From the NCBI RefSeq assembly GCF_040361335.1, contig NZ_APNM01000001.1, positions 124,001 through 188,000 of the forward strand: a stretch of DNA of 64,000 bases, given 5' to 3'. Position numbers and translations under genes: made by a program. Below the pieces are notes generated by a model. It was not told the origin of the DNA, did not search any database, and worked only from the letters and a program-made list of their open reading frames with translations. Of the stretch, positions 43,984 to 52,947 are shown piece by piece; the first letter of the stretch is position 1; each line of letters begins with the position of its first letter. The stretch comes from APNM01 sp040361335. GTDB taxonomy: Bacteria > Pseudomonadota > Gammaproteobacteria > Nevskiales > Salinisphaeraceae.

Positions 43984-44454
43984 CTAATGCGCGAGGTCGT
44001 CGTCCTCGGCCAGCAGCAGGGCTTCCATGTGGGCATACGCGGTGGGATCGGCCTGGTTGGACAGGACCATCATCACCACCCACTTGAGCTGTTCCACCTC
44101 GATCGGCTCGCCGTCCTCGTCGGCCAGGGCCAGCAGCCGGTCGATCACGATCTCGCGCGTGGCGCCGTTGAGAATGCCGTGCTGCTGCAGGCGCAGGAGA
44201 TAGCCCTGGCAGGCGGAGGACAGGCGCTCGCCCTCGATCTCCGAGTACAGCCGCAGGGCGCCGTCGCCGGGCGCGGCGACGAGCTGCTGGCGTTGGACAT
44301 CGGTGCCGCGCAGCCAGGCGAAGGCGTCGTCGACCTCTTCCGGCAGGAAGCCGGCGGCGTCGAGATCGTCGCGCAGGCCGCTGTCGTCCTGGACTTCGCC
44401 CAGAGGGTAGTGCTCGAAGAGGTAGAGCAGGACGTCGAGGAGATTTTCGTTCAT
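43984..44454 (-). CDS. smg: Smg (DUF494) protein
   Basis: 156 aa. MNENLLDVLLYLFEHYPLGE and LRDDLDAAGFLPEEVDDAFAWLRG, followed by acidic helices, match the Smg family, which has no proven function. It lies between dprA and topA as in most gammaproteobacteria and overlaps the dprA stop by four bases (44451-44454). Confidence 0.92.
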   Translation of the reverse strand: MNENLLDVLLYLFEHYPLGEVQDDSGLRDDLDAAGFLPEEVDDAFAWLRGTDVQRQQLVAAPGDGALRLYSEIEGERLSSACQGYLLRLQQHGILNGATREIVIDRLLALADEDGEPIEVEQLKWVVMMVLSNQADPTAYAHMEALLLAEDDDLAH

Positions 44455-45587
44455 GAATCGTCCGAAGCACCCGCCGCCCGGGCGTCGCCGGTGCGTTGAA
44501 ATGCGCCCTCCGAGGTGGGCGCCACCAAGCCCCGCAGCTCCATGATCAGGAGCATGGAGGATACCGCCTCCGCGGTCAAACCGGTGCGCTCGACCACCGT
44601 GTCGACCGTGGCCGGGCCGCCGCGAAGGGCGTCCAGGAGGCGACGATAGTCGTCGTCCGGCGCCGTTCCGGTATCGGTTTCCGCGGCGCGCCGCGGCGGG
44701 TTTTCCGGCGCCGGCGCGAGTTGCGGTGCGATCTCTTCCAGGATATCGGCCGAGGATTCTACCAGCTTAGCGCCTTCGCGGATGAGACGATGGCAACCGC
44801 GGGCCAGGGGATTGTCGACGGCTCCGGGCAGGGCGAAGACCTCGCGTCCGGCTTCCAGGGCCAGGCGGGCGGTGATCAGCGACCCGCTGGTGCGCGCCGC
44901 CTCGACCACCAGGGTGCCGACGCAGAGGCCCGCGATCACGCGGTTGCGGCGCGGGAAGTGGCCCGGCCGCGGCTCCGTGCCCGGCACGAACTCCGAGACC
45001 AGCAGCCCGCGCGCGGCGATGCGCCGGGCCAGGTCCCGGTTGCGCGCCGGGTAGACCCGGTCCAGGCCGGTGCCGCAGACCGCGATGGTCATGCCGTCGG
45101 CTTCGAGCGCGCCCTCGTGCGCCGCGGTGTCGATACCGGCGGCCAGGCCGCTGACCACGGCGAACCCCGCCCGGGCCATGGCCGCGCCGAAATCGCGGGC
45201 GTGGGCGAGGCCGGCGGGCGTCGGATTGCGGCTGCCGACGATGGCGAAACCCGGCACGGCAAGCAGGTCCGTGTCACCAAGCGCGAACAGCCACGGCGGC
45301 GGCTGGGCGCTGTCGCGCAGCGCGGCGGGATAACGGGGATCGTCGCGGGTGATCAGGTCGGCGTCGGGACGTTCGAGCCAGGACCGGTCGCGGGCCAGCG
45401 CCGCCTCGTCGGGGTGTGCCATGGCCTCGCGCGCCGCCGCCGGGACGCCGGCCTCCCGCCACGCAGCGGGGCCGGCGGCGAGCACGGCCCCGGCATCGCC
45501 GTAACGGTCGAGCAGACGCCCCGCCAGCGTGGCGCCCAGGCCGGGGGCCCGGGCGAGGGTCAGCCAGGCGTCGGTGTCGCTCGGCAT
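44451..45587 (-). CDS. dprA: DNA processing protein DprA
   Basis: 378 aa from ATG 45587. An N-terminal helical part precedes the Rossmann-like core: PGFAIVGSRNPTPAGLAHARDFG, VVSGLAAGIDTAAHEGAL, CGTGLDRVYPARNRDLA, RNRVIAGL, EAARTSGSLITARLALEAGREVFALPG. A winged-helix-like C-terminus follows. DprA loads RecA on incoming single-stranded DNA during transformation. Some free-living species keep it without competence. Confidence 0.95.
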   Translation of the reverse strand: MPSDTDAWLTLARAPGLGATLAGRLLDRYGDAGAVLAAGPAAWREAGVPAAAREAMAHPDEAALARDRSWLERPDADLITRDDPRYPAALRDSAQPPPWLFALGDTDLLAVPGFAIVGSRNPTPAGLAHARDFGAAMARAGFAVVSGLAAGIDTAAHEGALEADGMTIAVCGTGLDRVYPARNRDLARRIAARGLLVSEFVPGTEPRPGHFPRRNRVIAGLCVGTLVVEAARTSGSLITARLALEAGREVFALPGAVDNPLARGCHRLIREGAKLVESSADILEEIAPQLAPAPENPPRRAAETDTGTAPDDDYRRLLDALRGGPATVDTVVERTGLTAEAVSSMLLIMELRGLVAPTSEGAFQRTGDARAAGASDDS

Positions 45588-45597
45588 GATTCCCCGG

Positions 45598-45748
45598 GAG
45601 AGGGAAGACGGCGAGGGCGAAAGGAGGAAAACGGGAAACGGGAAACGGGAAACGCAAGAAGGGATATGCCTGAGGCGGACAAAGTGGGGGCTCCCCGCGC
45701 GTTTTCCGTTTCCCGTCTCACGTTTCCCGTCTTCCGTCTTCCGTCCCG
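45598..45748. repeat. GRARACG heptamer inverted repeat (LysM gene/dprA)
   Basis: The left arm has ACGGGAA repeated about four times (period 7). The right arm holds CGTTTTCCGTTTCCCGTCTC and CGTTTCCCGTCTTCCGTC. The inner part beside the right arm shares a TTTTCCGTTT..CCGTCTC stretch with 41271-41405, suggesting common descent. Confidence 0.9.
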
Positions 45749-45751
45749 GCA

Positions 45752-46888
45752 TCATTCCGGCGGTCGGACGATGTCCCCGATGTTGATCGCGCGGGTCGCG
45801 TGCATGATCAGGCCGAAGCTGACCCGCTCCTCGGTCTTGAACACCAGCAGGGTGCCGGCCTCGACCGGCGGCAGCGTCAGGCGTTCGCCCGTGACCGGAT
45901 CGCGCGTCTTGCGGCCGCGCTTGTCCACGTCCAGCACGTGGCCCGGGGCCAGTCCCTGCCGGGCGCCGCGGTTCAGGGTCACGATCTGGTACTGCCCGAT
46001 CTCGCCGACGCCGTCGTAGACCGAGATGATCACGCCCTCGATGTCCTCGTCCGGCGCATGCGGCTGGAAGTCGGTGGTGAGCACGGTCTCGTCCAACGGC
46101 AGCAGCCGGTCGCCGACCAGGGCCTCGCGGTAGCTGCGGGTGATGCGGCCGGTGCTGATGTCGCCGAACTCCTGGATCTCGAGCCGGCCGATGGGGATCG
46201 CCTCGTAGCCCAGGAACTCCCCGGTCTCGGGATCGACGTAGGTGTCGCCGGGGCGGACCATGCTCAGGCGGCGGCCGTCGGACGGTTCGGCGCGGCGCAC
46301 ATACAACCGGTTGCCGCTGCCGCCGATCAGGTGCTCGTCGAGGAATTGCACCACGTAGGGCGCCTCGGCCAGTTCCTCCTCGGTGACCAGGCGCGGTCCC
46401 TGGAGGAACTGACGGATGGCCTCGATGGGGATGGTGGGCACGGCCGCGTCCAGCGGCAGTTCCCGGACCTTCGGCGAGAGCCGTTCCACGCGGCGGAGTT
46501 GCGGCCGGCCGTCCTCGGTCCAGACCAGCTCCAGCACGTCGCCGGGGTAGATCAGATGGGGGTTTTCGATGTCCGGATTGGCGTACCACAGCTCGGGCCA
46601 GTACCACGGGTCACGCAGGAAGTGCTCGGCGATATCCCAGAGGGTGTCGCCCTTCTTCACGACGTAGCGCAGCGGGGCGTCGTCGCGCAGGGGGATGTCG
46701 TCGCGGCCGATCCCGCCGGCGGGTTTCTCCGGTTCGACGGTGCGCGCCGGCGCTCGGGCCTCGACGCCGCCGGACGCCTTCTCCGGGCCGGTGTCGGTCT
46801 TCGGCGCCGGCCCGGCGCAGGCCGGCAGGAGTGCCGTCGATACCAGCAAGGCCAGGAATCCGCGGCTGCCCACGTTATACTTATGCAT
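45752..46888 (-). CDS. LysM-domain lipoprotein
   Basis: 378 aa. The signal peptide ends in a lipobox (LPAC), so the protein is lipid-anchored. The LysM peptidoglycan-binding domain follows near residues 75-130: YVVKKGDTLWDIAEHFLRDPWYWPELWYANPDIENPHLIYPGDVLELVW. The rest is a conserved region of unknown function. It is always found upstream of dprA in this gene neighbourhood and divergent from def. A cell-wall structural or hydrolase-guiding role is likely. Confidence 0.88.
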   Translation of the reverse strand: MHKYNVGSRGFLALLVSTALLPACAGPAPKTDTGPEKASGGVEARAPARTVEPEKPAGGIGRDDIPLRDDAPLRYVVKKGDTLWDIAEHFLRDPWYWPELWYANPDIENPHLIYPGDVLELVWTEDGRPQLRRVERLSPKVRELPLDAAVPTIPIEAIRQFLQGPRLVTEEELAEAPYVVQFLDEHLIGGSGNRLYVRRAEPSDGRRLSMVRPGDTYVDPETGEFLGYEAIPIGRLEIQEFGDISTGRITRSYREALVGDRLLPLDETVLTTDFQPHAPDEDIEGVIISVYDGVGEIGQYQIVTLNRGARQGLAPGHVLDVDKRGRKTRDPVTGERLTLPPVEAGTLLVFKTEERVSFGLIMHATRAINIGDIVRPPE

Positions 46889-46977
46889 TCCGTCTTCTGC
46901 CCCTCGAAGAACCAGGCCGCGTTGAGTGCGGCAAGCCCAACTTTAGCAGCTACGCAACCGAAAAGAAGGCTAACGCC

Positions 46978-47508
46978 ATGGCAGTCCTCGAGATTCTGCA
47001 TTTTCCCGATCCCCGGCTGCGCGAGGTCGCGCAGCCCGTGGAGGAGATCGATGCGTCCCTGCAGGATTTTATCGACGACATGTTCGAGACCATGTACGAC
47101 GCGCCCGGCGTGGGGCTCGCCGCCACCCAGGTGGGGGTCGCCAAGCGGGTGGCGGTGATGGATTGCTCCGAGGACAAGGACGAGCCGATCGTTATGATCA
47201 ATCCCGAGATCATCGCCCGCGAGGAGCCGGTGGTGGTGGACGAGGGCTGTCTGTCCGTGCCGGATCACTACGATCGCGTGAACCGCCACAAGAAAGTGAC
47301 CGTGCGCGCCCAGGATCGTCACGGCGAGGTTTACGAGCTGGAGGGCGAGGGTCTGCTGGCGCAGTGCATCCAGCACGAGATCGATCATCTCGACGGCGGG
47401 CTCTATATCGACCAGCTCTCGCGTCTGAAGCGCGAGCGCATCCGGCGCAAGCTGGAAAAGGCCAGGCGCCACAGGGGTGAGACGGAAAACGTGAGACGTC
47501 AGACGTGA
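46978..47508 (+). CDS. def: Peptide deformylase
   Basis: 176 aa from ATG 46978. The three metal-site motifs are intact: GVGLAATQVG, EGCLSVP and QHEIDHLDG. It removes the formyl group from new proteins. It is the first gene of def-fmt-rsmB. The last residues (GETENVRRQT) and the TGA stop come from the GRARACG repeat that follows, so the native protein end was probably near KARRH. Confidence 0.96.
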   Translation: MAVLEILHFPDPRLREVAQPVEEIDASLQDFIDDMFETMYDAPGVGLAATQVGVAKRVAVMDCSEDKDEPIVMINPEIIAREEPVVVDEGCLSVPDHYDRVNRHKKVTVRAQDRHGEVYELEGEGLLAQCIQHEIDHLDGGLYIDQLSRLKRERIRRKLEKARRHRGETENVRRQT

Positions 47509-47595
47509 AGGATCATCGGCACGACGTGGCAGTCACGACCGCGAACGGCACGGTCTCTCTCTCCGGCGTTTCCCGTTTCCCGTTTCCCGTTTTCC
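47478..47595. repeat. GRARACG heptamer inverted repeat (def/fmt)
   Basis: The left arm (GAGACGGAAAACGTGAGACG) overlaps the end of def and supplies its stop codon. The right arm repeats GTTTCCC about three times and ends GTTTTCC just before the fmt start. Confidence 0.88.
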
Positions 47596-47605
47596 ATCGT
47601 GTCCA

Positions 47606-48547
47606 ATGCGCATAATCTTCGCCGGCACTCCCGAGTTCGCGCTGCCCAGCCTCGACGCGCTGGCCGCCAGCGGTCACAAGCTGCTGGGCGTGCTTACCCA
47701 GCCCGACCGGCCCGCCGGCCGTGGCCGGCGGCTGGCGCCGTCGCCGGTCAAGCGCCGTGCCGGGTCCCTGGGGCTACCGGTATGGCAGCCGGAGACCCTC
47801 AAAAACCGGGCCCTGCAGGACGAGCTGGCCGCATTGCGCCCGGATGTCATGGTCGTGGTCGCCTACGGTCTGCTGCTGCCGCGCGCCGTGCTCGCGCTGC
47901 CTGTCCACGGCTGCGTCAATGTCCACGCCTCGCTGCTGCCGCGCTGGCGCGGGGCGGCGCCGATCGCGCGCGCCATCCTCGCCGGCGATCAGGAGACGGG
48001 CGTGACCATCATGCGCATGAACGCCGGCCTGGATACCGGCGACATTCTCCTGCAGCGCGACTGTCCGATCGACGCCGAGGCCACGGCCGGCGATCTCCAC
48101 GACCGGCTCGCCGAACAGGGCGCCACGCTGCTGCTGGAGGCCCTCAACGGCCTGGCCGCCGGCCGCATCGCGCCGGTGCCCCAGGACGATGCCGAGGCCT
48201 GCTACGCCCCGCGCCTGGACAAGGCCGAGGCCGCGGTGGACTGGACCCGTCCGGCGGAATACCTCGCCCGCGCGGTACGCGCCTTCAATCCCTGGCCGGT
48301 GGCGCACGCCGATCTCGACGGCCAGCGGGTCCGCATCTGGCGGGCGCGGGTGGCTTCCGGCACGGTCGACGCCGCGCCCGGCACCATCGTCGCGGCCGGG
48401 GGCGACGGCATGGACGTGGCCACCGGCCGCGGTCAGCTCCGGATACTCGAGCTGCAGTGGCCCGGCGGCCGCCGGATCGCCGCGGCCGACGCCGTCCACG
48501 GGCGCGACCTGGTGGGTCGGCGATTCGGGGGCGGCGATGGCGCTTGA
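47606..48547 (+). CDS. fmt: Methionyl-tRNA formyltransferase
   Basis: 313 aa. MRIIFAGTPEFALPSLDALAASGHKLLGVLTQPDRPAGRG opens the N-terminal domain. NVHASLLPRWRGAAPIARAILAGDQETGVTIMRM carries the catalytic Asn/His/Asp region. The C-terminal domain binds tRNA. It formylates initiator Met-tRNA, and Def later removes the group. Confidence 0.96.
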   Translation: MRIIFAGTPEFALPSLDALAASGHKLLGVLTQPDRPAGRGRRLAPSPVKRRAGSLGLPVWQPETLKNRALQDELAALRPDVMVVVAYGLLLPRAVLALPVHGCVNVHASLLPRWRGAAPIARAILAGDQETGVTIMRMNAGLDTGDILLQRDCPIDAEATAGDLHDRLAEQGATLLLEALNGLAAGRIAPVPQDDAEACYAPRLDKAEAAVDWTRPAEYLARAVRAFNPWPVAHADLDGQRVRIWRARVASGTVDAAPGTIVAAGGDGMDVATGRGQLRILELQWPGGRRIAAADAVHGRDLVGRRFGGGDGA

Positions 48548-48630
48548 AGGGGCTCGGGCGCGGGGACGGTGCGGCCGGCCCCGGGGGCGGCAGTCACCAG
48601 TTGCCGGTTGCCGGTTTCCGGAAAAAAGGC

Positions 48631-49926
48631 ATGGCCGCGGAGGGGGTTGAACCGCGCGTGGCCGCGGCGCGCGCCGTGGCGGCGGTGTTCCGCGGCCGCA
48701 GCCTGGACGCGGCGCTGGCCGCGGAGCGGGCGGCGTTGCACACGGCGCCGGACCGGGCCCTGGCGGCGGCGCTTGCCTACGGGGTGCTGCGCGACCGGCG
48801 CGCGCTGGAGGCGATCGCCGGTCGGCTGTGGCGGAAACCGCCCAAGCCCGTGGTGGCGGCGTTGATCCTGGCGGGGCTGTATCAGCTCCGCAGCATGCGC
48901 GTGCCGGCCCATGCCGCCGTGCACGCCACCGTGGACGCCGCCGGGCCGCTGGGGCAACCGCGTGCCCGCGGCCTGGTCAATGCCCTGTTGCGGCGTTACC
49001 AGCGCGAGGCGGAGACATTGGAGGCCGCGGCGGACGGGCCGCCGGCGGTCCGCGAATCCTACCCGGACTGGCTGGTCGAACGCCTGCGCGCGGATTGGCC
49101 CGATCGCTGGCGTGAATTGCTCGCCGCCGGCAACCGGCCGGCGCCCATGACCCTCCGGGTGAATCGCCGGCAAACGACGCCGGACGCCTATCGGGAGCGC
49201 CTGGATGCCGCCGGCATCCGGGCTGCGCCGCATCCGGCCGCCCCGGATGCCCTGGTGCTGGAACGCCCGTGCCCGGTCGAGGACCTGCCCGGTTTCGGCG
49301 CGGGCCATGTATCGGTGCAGGATGCCGCCGCCCAGCTCGCGGTCCCGTTGCTGGACATCCAATCCGGCATGCGCGTGCTCGATGCCTGTGCCGCGCCCGG
49401 CGGCAAGGCCGCGCACTGTCTCGAACGGATCGACTGCGAACTGCTGGCCCTGGACAGCGACGGGCAACGGCTCGCCGCGGTGCGGGAGACATTCGACCGC
49501 CTCGGGTTGCGCGGCGAAACCCGCGAGGCCGATGCGACCCGCCCGGACGACTGGTGGGACGGCCGACCCTTCGACCGCATCCTGCTGGACGCGCCGTGCA
49601 CCGGCACCGGCGTGATCCGGCGCCATCCCGACATCAAGTGGCTGCGCCGCGAGACGGATGTCGCCGCGTTGGCCACCCGGCAGCGGGCGCTACTGGAGGC
49701 GCTATGGCCCTTGCTGGCGCCGGGCGGCGTGCTGGTCTACGCCACCTGCTCGGTGCTGCGGGCGGAGGGTGCGGACACGGTCGCCGCCTTCCTGGCCGAC
49801 ACGGAGGACGCCGCTGAGGAGGCCATTGCCGCAGACTGGGGCGAGGGCGACACCCTCGGTCGCCGGATCGCGACCGGCGAGGCGGATATGGACGGCTTCT
49901 ATTATGCCCGCCTTGTTAAGACGTGA
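48631..49926 (+). CDS. rsmB: 16S rRNA m5C967 methyltransferase RsmB
   Basis: 431 aa from ATG 48631 (preceded by an A/G-rich stretch). An N-terminal NusB-like RNA-binding domain (ALAYGVLRDRRALE, PAHAAVHATVDAA) is followed by the SAM methyltransferase. DACAAPGGKAAHCLE binds SAM, LLDAPCTGTGVIRRHPDIKW carries one catalytic Cys, and VYATCSVLRAEG carries the other. It methylates C967 of 16S rRNA. The stop codon (ACG TGA) is the start of a GTGATTN repeat. Confidence 0.95.
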   Translation: MAAEGVEPRVAAARAVAAVFRGRSLDAALAAERAALHTAPDRALAAALAYGVLRDRRALEAIAGRLWRKPPKPVVAALILAGLYQLRSMRVPAHAAVHATVDAAGPLGQPRARGLVNALLRRYQREAETLEAAADGPPAVRESYPDWLVERLRADWPDRWRELLAAGNRPAPMTLRVNRRQTTPDAYRERLDAAGIRAAPHPAAPDALVLERPCPVEDLPGFGAGHVSVQDAAAQLAVPLLDIQSGMRVLDACAAPGGKAAHCLERIDCELLALDSDGQRLAAVRETFDRLGLRGETREADATRPDDWWDGRPFDRILLDAPCTGTGVIRRHPDIKWLRRETDVAALATRQRALLEALWPLLAPGGVLVYATCSVLRAEGADTVAAFLADTEDAAEEAIAADWGEGDTLGRRIATGEADMDGFYYARLVKT

Positions 49927-50000
49927 TCCGTGATTGGTGATTTGTGATTGGTTGGGAAGAGGGGGCTACGCTCTTTGCCAATCACAAATCACCAATCACG
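49922..50000. repeat. GTGATTN heptamer inverted repeat (rsmB/hisF)
   Basis: Left GTGATCC, GTGATTG, GTGATTT, GTGATTG; right CCAATCACAAATCACCAATCAC. The loop (TTGGGAAGAGGGGGCTACGC and TCTTTG) is almost the same as in 55689-55784, 5.7 kb away. Confidence 0.92.
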
Positions 50001-50002
50001 AT

Positions 50003-50788
50003 CTACCTATAAAGGGGATCGCGCACCACCACCCCGCGCTCGGCCAGGTAGCCCTTGGCCTGCTGGATGGTGTAGGTGCCGAAGTGGAAGATGCTGGCGG
50101 CGAGCACGGCGTCGGCGTGGCCGACCTCCAGGCCGTCGTGCAGATGCTCCAGGGAACCGACGCCGCCGGAGGCGATGACCGGGACGTCCACGGAATCCGA
50201 GATCGCGCGGGTAAGCTTGAGGTCGAAGCCGGCCTTGGTGCCGTCCATGTCCATGCTGGTCACCAGCAGCTCGCCGGCGCCGTTGGCGACCATGCGCTGG
50301 GCCCATTCCACGGCGTCGATGCCGGTGGAGCGGCGGCCGCCGTGCGTGAATACCTCCCAGCGCGGCTCTTCCTTTTTCTTGTTCACGCGCTTGGCGTCGA
50401 TCGCCACGACGATGCACTGCGAGCCGAAGCGGTTGGCGGCCTCGGTGACGAAGTCCGGGTTGGCGACCGCGGTCGTGTTGATCGAAACCTTGTCCGCTCC
50501 GGCCGAGAGTAGCCGCCGCACGTCGGGCGCGCTCTTGACGCCGCCGCCGACGGTCAGCGGGATGAACACCTCGCCGGCGACGCGCTCGACCACATCGACC
50601 AGGGTGTCGCGCGCCTCGTGCGACGCGGTGATGTCCAGGAACACCAGCTCGTCGGCGCCCTGCTGGTCGTAGCGGCGGGCGATCTCCACCGGATCGCCGG
50701 CGTCCTTGATGTCCAGGAAGCGGACGCCCTTGACCACCCGGCCCTTGTCGATATCCAGGCAGGGGATGATGCGCTTGGCCAGTGTCAT
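50003..50788 (-). CDS. hisF: Imidazole glycerol phosphate synthase, cyclase subunit
   Basis: 261 aa TIM barrel. LAKRIIPCLDIDKGRVVKGVRF, LVFLDITAS, PLTVGGGVKS, VVAIDAKR and LLVTSMDMDGTKAGFDLKL carry both phosphate sites and the catalytic Asp residues. With HisH it forms the ring of imidazole glycerol phosphate in histidine synthesis. It is the last gene of hisB-hisH-hisA-hisF. Confidence 0.97.
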   Translation of the reverse strand: MTLAKRIIPCLDIDKGRVVKGVRFLDIKDAGDPVEIARRYDQQGADELVFLDITASHEARDTLVDVVERVAGEVFIPLTVGGGVKSAPDVRRLLSAGADKVSINTTAVANPDFVTEAANRFGSQCIVVAIDAKRVNKKKEEPRWEVFTHGGRRSTGIDAVEWAQRMVANGAGELLVTSMDMDGTKAGFDLKLTRAISDSVDVPVIASGGVGSLEHLHDGLEVGHADAVLAASIFHFGTYTIQQAKGYLAERGVVVRDPLYR

Positions 50789-50804
50789 TCGGTCTCTCCG
50801 GGGG

Positions 50805-51554
50805 TCACGCGGCGCCGCCGCCGGTGCGCTCGGTCACGACCTTGCGCGCCTCGGCGAAATCCAGGCCGCCCTCGTAGAGCGCGCGGCCGATCACGGCGCC
50901 GGCCACGCCGTCCTCCTCGGCGTCGCATAGCGCGGCGATGTCGTCCAGGCAGGTCACGCCACCGGACGCGATCACGGGGATCGTCAGGGCGCGCGCCAGG
51001 GACCGCGTGGCCTCGATGTTGAGGCCCTGCATCATGCCGTCGCGGCTGATGTCGGTGTGGATGATGGCGACCACGCCGTCGCGTTCGAACTGACGCGCGA
51101 GGTCGTCGACGTCGTGATTGGAGAGCTTGGACCAGCCCTCGATCGCCACCTTGCCGTCGCGCGCGTCCAGGCCGACGATCACGTGACCCGGAAATTCCAC
51201 GCCGATGTCCGCCACGAAGTGCGGCTCGGCGACCGCGCGGGTGCCCACGATCACGAATTCGGCGCCGCGCTCCAGGTAGGTCTCGATGGCGTCCTCGTCG
51301 CGGATGCCGCCGCCGACCTGCACCGGCACCTTGCCGCAGGCGCGGATCACGCGCTCGATCGCGCGCTTGTTGACGGGCTCACCGGCGGTGGCGCCGTCCA
51401 GGTCCACGACGTGGACGCGTTCGGCGCCGGCGGCGACCCAGCGCTCGGCGACCGCCGCGGGATCCTCGTCGAACACGGTCACGTCGTCCATGCGGCCCTG
51501 CCGCAGGCGTACGCACTTGCCGTCCTTGATGTCGATTGCCGGGATGAGAAGCAC
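50805..51554 (-). CDS. hisA: ProFAR isomerase
   Basis: 249 aa from GTG 51554. I chose GTG because GGAGGAG lies directly upstream and the family starts MLLIPAIDIKDGKCVRL. The ATG twelve bases earlier contains that ribosome binding site itself. The two-fold TIM barrel is marked by IPAIDI, VQVGGGIRD, VIVGLDARDGKVAIEGW and PVIASGGVTCLDDI. It isomerises ProFAR to PRFAR, the substrate of HisHF. Confidence 0.95.
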   Translation of the reverse strand: MLLIPAIDIKDGKCVRLRQGRMDDVTVFDEDPAAVAERWVAAGAERVHVVDLDGATAGEPVNKRAIERVIRACGKVPVQVGGGIRDEDAIETYLERGAEFVIVGTRAVAEPHFVADIGVEFPGHVIVGLDARDGKVAIEGWSKLSNHDVDDLARQFERDGVVAIIHTDISRDGMMQGLNIEATRSLARALTIPVIASGGVTCLDDIAALCDAEEDGVAGAVIGRALYEGGLDFAEARKVVTERTGGGAA

Positions 51555-51606
51555 GCTCTCCTCCATTCGCTAATGGCTTCTGTTGTCGCTCGGCTCGGTG
51601 CCGGCC

Positions 51607-52251
51607 TCAGGCTCGTCCGTCCCAGTCCAGGAAGTTGGCCAGGAGCTGCAGGCCGGCCGATTGGCTCTTCTCCGGATGGAACTGCACGGCGAACACGTTA
51701 TCGCGCAGGATCACCGAGGCAAAGCGCAGGCCGTACTCGGTGCTGCCGGCCACGTGCCGGTCGTCCTCGGGCACCACGTAATAGCTGTGCACGAAATAGA
51801 ACCAGCTCGCCGGGGCGATGTCCTTCCACAGCGGATGGCTGCGCTCCTGGCGCACCTGGTTCCAGCCCATGTGCGGAATCTTGCGGCGCACGCCGTCGGC
51901 GAAGCCGTCCGGGTCGGGAAAGCGCACGGCCTCGCCCGGGAAGGCCCCCAGTCCTTCCACGCCGCCGCTTTCGGCGGAATAGCTCATCAGCACCTCGATG
52001 CCGAGGCAGACGCCCAGTAGCGGCTTGGTGCCGAGCTGCTCGCGCAGCATCGCGTCCAACTCCAGGCGGTGCAGTTCCGCCATGCAGTGTCCGATGGCGC
52101 CGACGCCCGGCAGTACCAAGCGGTCGCACTTGGCGAGCTGATCGGGATCGTAGTTGATCTCGATCTGCTCGTCGGAGGCGACGTACTGCAGCGCCTTGGC
52201 AATCGAGTGCAGATTGCCCATCCCGTAATCGATGATGCCCACCGTGGCCAT
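51607..52251 (-). CDS. hisH: Imidazole glycerol phosphate synthase, glutaminase subunit
   Basis: 214 aa class I glutamine amidotransferase. IDYGMGNLHSIAKAL, LPGVGAIGHCM, LGVCLGIEVLM with nucleophilic Cys and VFAVQFHPEKS with His-x-Glu are complete. It supplies ammonia to HisF. It lies between hisB and hisA. Confidence 0.97.
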   Translation of the reverse strand: MATVGIIDYGMGNLHSIAKALQYVASDEQIEINYDPDQLAKCDRLVLPGVGAIGHCMAELHRLELDAMLREQLGTKPLLGVCLGIEVLMSYSAESGGVEGLGAFPGEAVRFPDPDGFADGVRRKIPHMGWNQVRQERSHPLWKDIAPASWFYFVHSYYVVPEDDRHVAGSTEYGLRFASVILRDNVFAVQFHPEKSQSAGLQLLANFLDWDGRA

Positions 52252-52281
52252 GGCGAGAATATTCCGGTTGAGATGCTCGGG

Positions 52282-52875
52282 CTAGAGCGAGCCCTTGGTC
52301 GAGGGTGTGGCGTCGCCCACGCGCGGGTCCGGCGTCACGGCCACCCGCAGCGCGCGGCCGAAGGCCTTGAACACCGTCTCGGCGATGTGGTGCGCGTTGC
52401 TGCCGCGCAGGTTGTCGACGTGCAGAGTGAGCCGGGCATGGTTGACCATGCCCTGAAAGAACTCGCGCACCAGGTCGACGTCGAAGCTGCCGATCCGCGC
52501 CCGCGGGTAGGTCACGTCGTATTCCAGGCCGGGCCGGCCGGAGAGATCGATCACCACGCGGGACAGGGCCTCGTCCAGCGGCACGTAGGCGTGGCCGTAG
52601 CGGGTGATGCCGCGCTTGTCGTCGACCGCCTCGGCCAGCGCCTGGCCGAGCACGATGCCCACGTCCTCGACGGTGTGGTGATCGTCGACCTCCAGGTCGC
52701 CCTCGGCGCGCACGCGCAGGTCGATCAGCCCGTGGCGGGCGATCTGCTCCAGCATGTGATCGAAGAAGGGAATGCCGGTGGCGAGCTCCGCCTCGCCGGT
52801 CCCGTCGAGATCCAGGGCGAGCGCGATGCGGGTCTCCCGGGTTTCACGCCGGATGTCTGCGGTACGGGCGGTCAT
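52282..52875 (-). CDS. hisB: Imidazoleglycerol-phosphate dehydratase
   Basis: 197 aa, the monofunctional form without a phosphatase domain. GIPFFDHMLEQIARHG, DDHHTVEDVGIVLGQAL and NAHHIAETVFKAFGRAL provide the manganese-binding His/Glu clusters. It dehydrates imidazole glycerol phosphate in histidine synthesis. It heads the hisBHAF group. Confidence 0.97.
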   Translation of the reverse strand: MTARTADIRRETRETRIALALDLDGTGEAELATGIPFFDHMLEQIARHGLIDLRVRAEGDLEVDDHHTVEDVGIVLGQALAEAVDDKRGITRYGHAYVPLDEALSRVVIDLSGRPGLEYDVTYPRARIGSFDVDLVREFFQGMVNHARLTLHVDNLRGSNAHHIAETVFKAFGRALRVAVTPDPRVGDATPSTKGSL

Positions 52876-52947
52876 GTCAGTCTGGACGGGCCGAATCGGC
52901 GGACATGATACGACGGGAGGACGCCCGAGGCTATAGCCGCCGCGGGA

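Noticed and set aside
44451..46607. A 718-codon minus-strand frame as a fused large protein
   Set aside because: The first 340 codons shadow the LysM gene in another frame and run through a repeat. DprA begins at 45587 with its own start.
51555..51566. ATG start for hisA adding MEES
   Set aside because: Those codons form the GGAGGAG ribosome binding site for the GTG at 51554, and family members start at LLIPAIDI.
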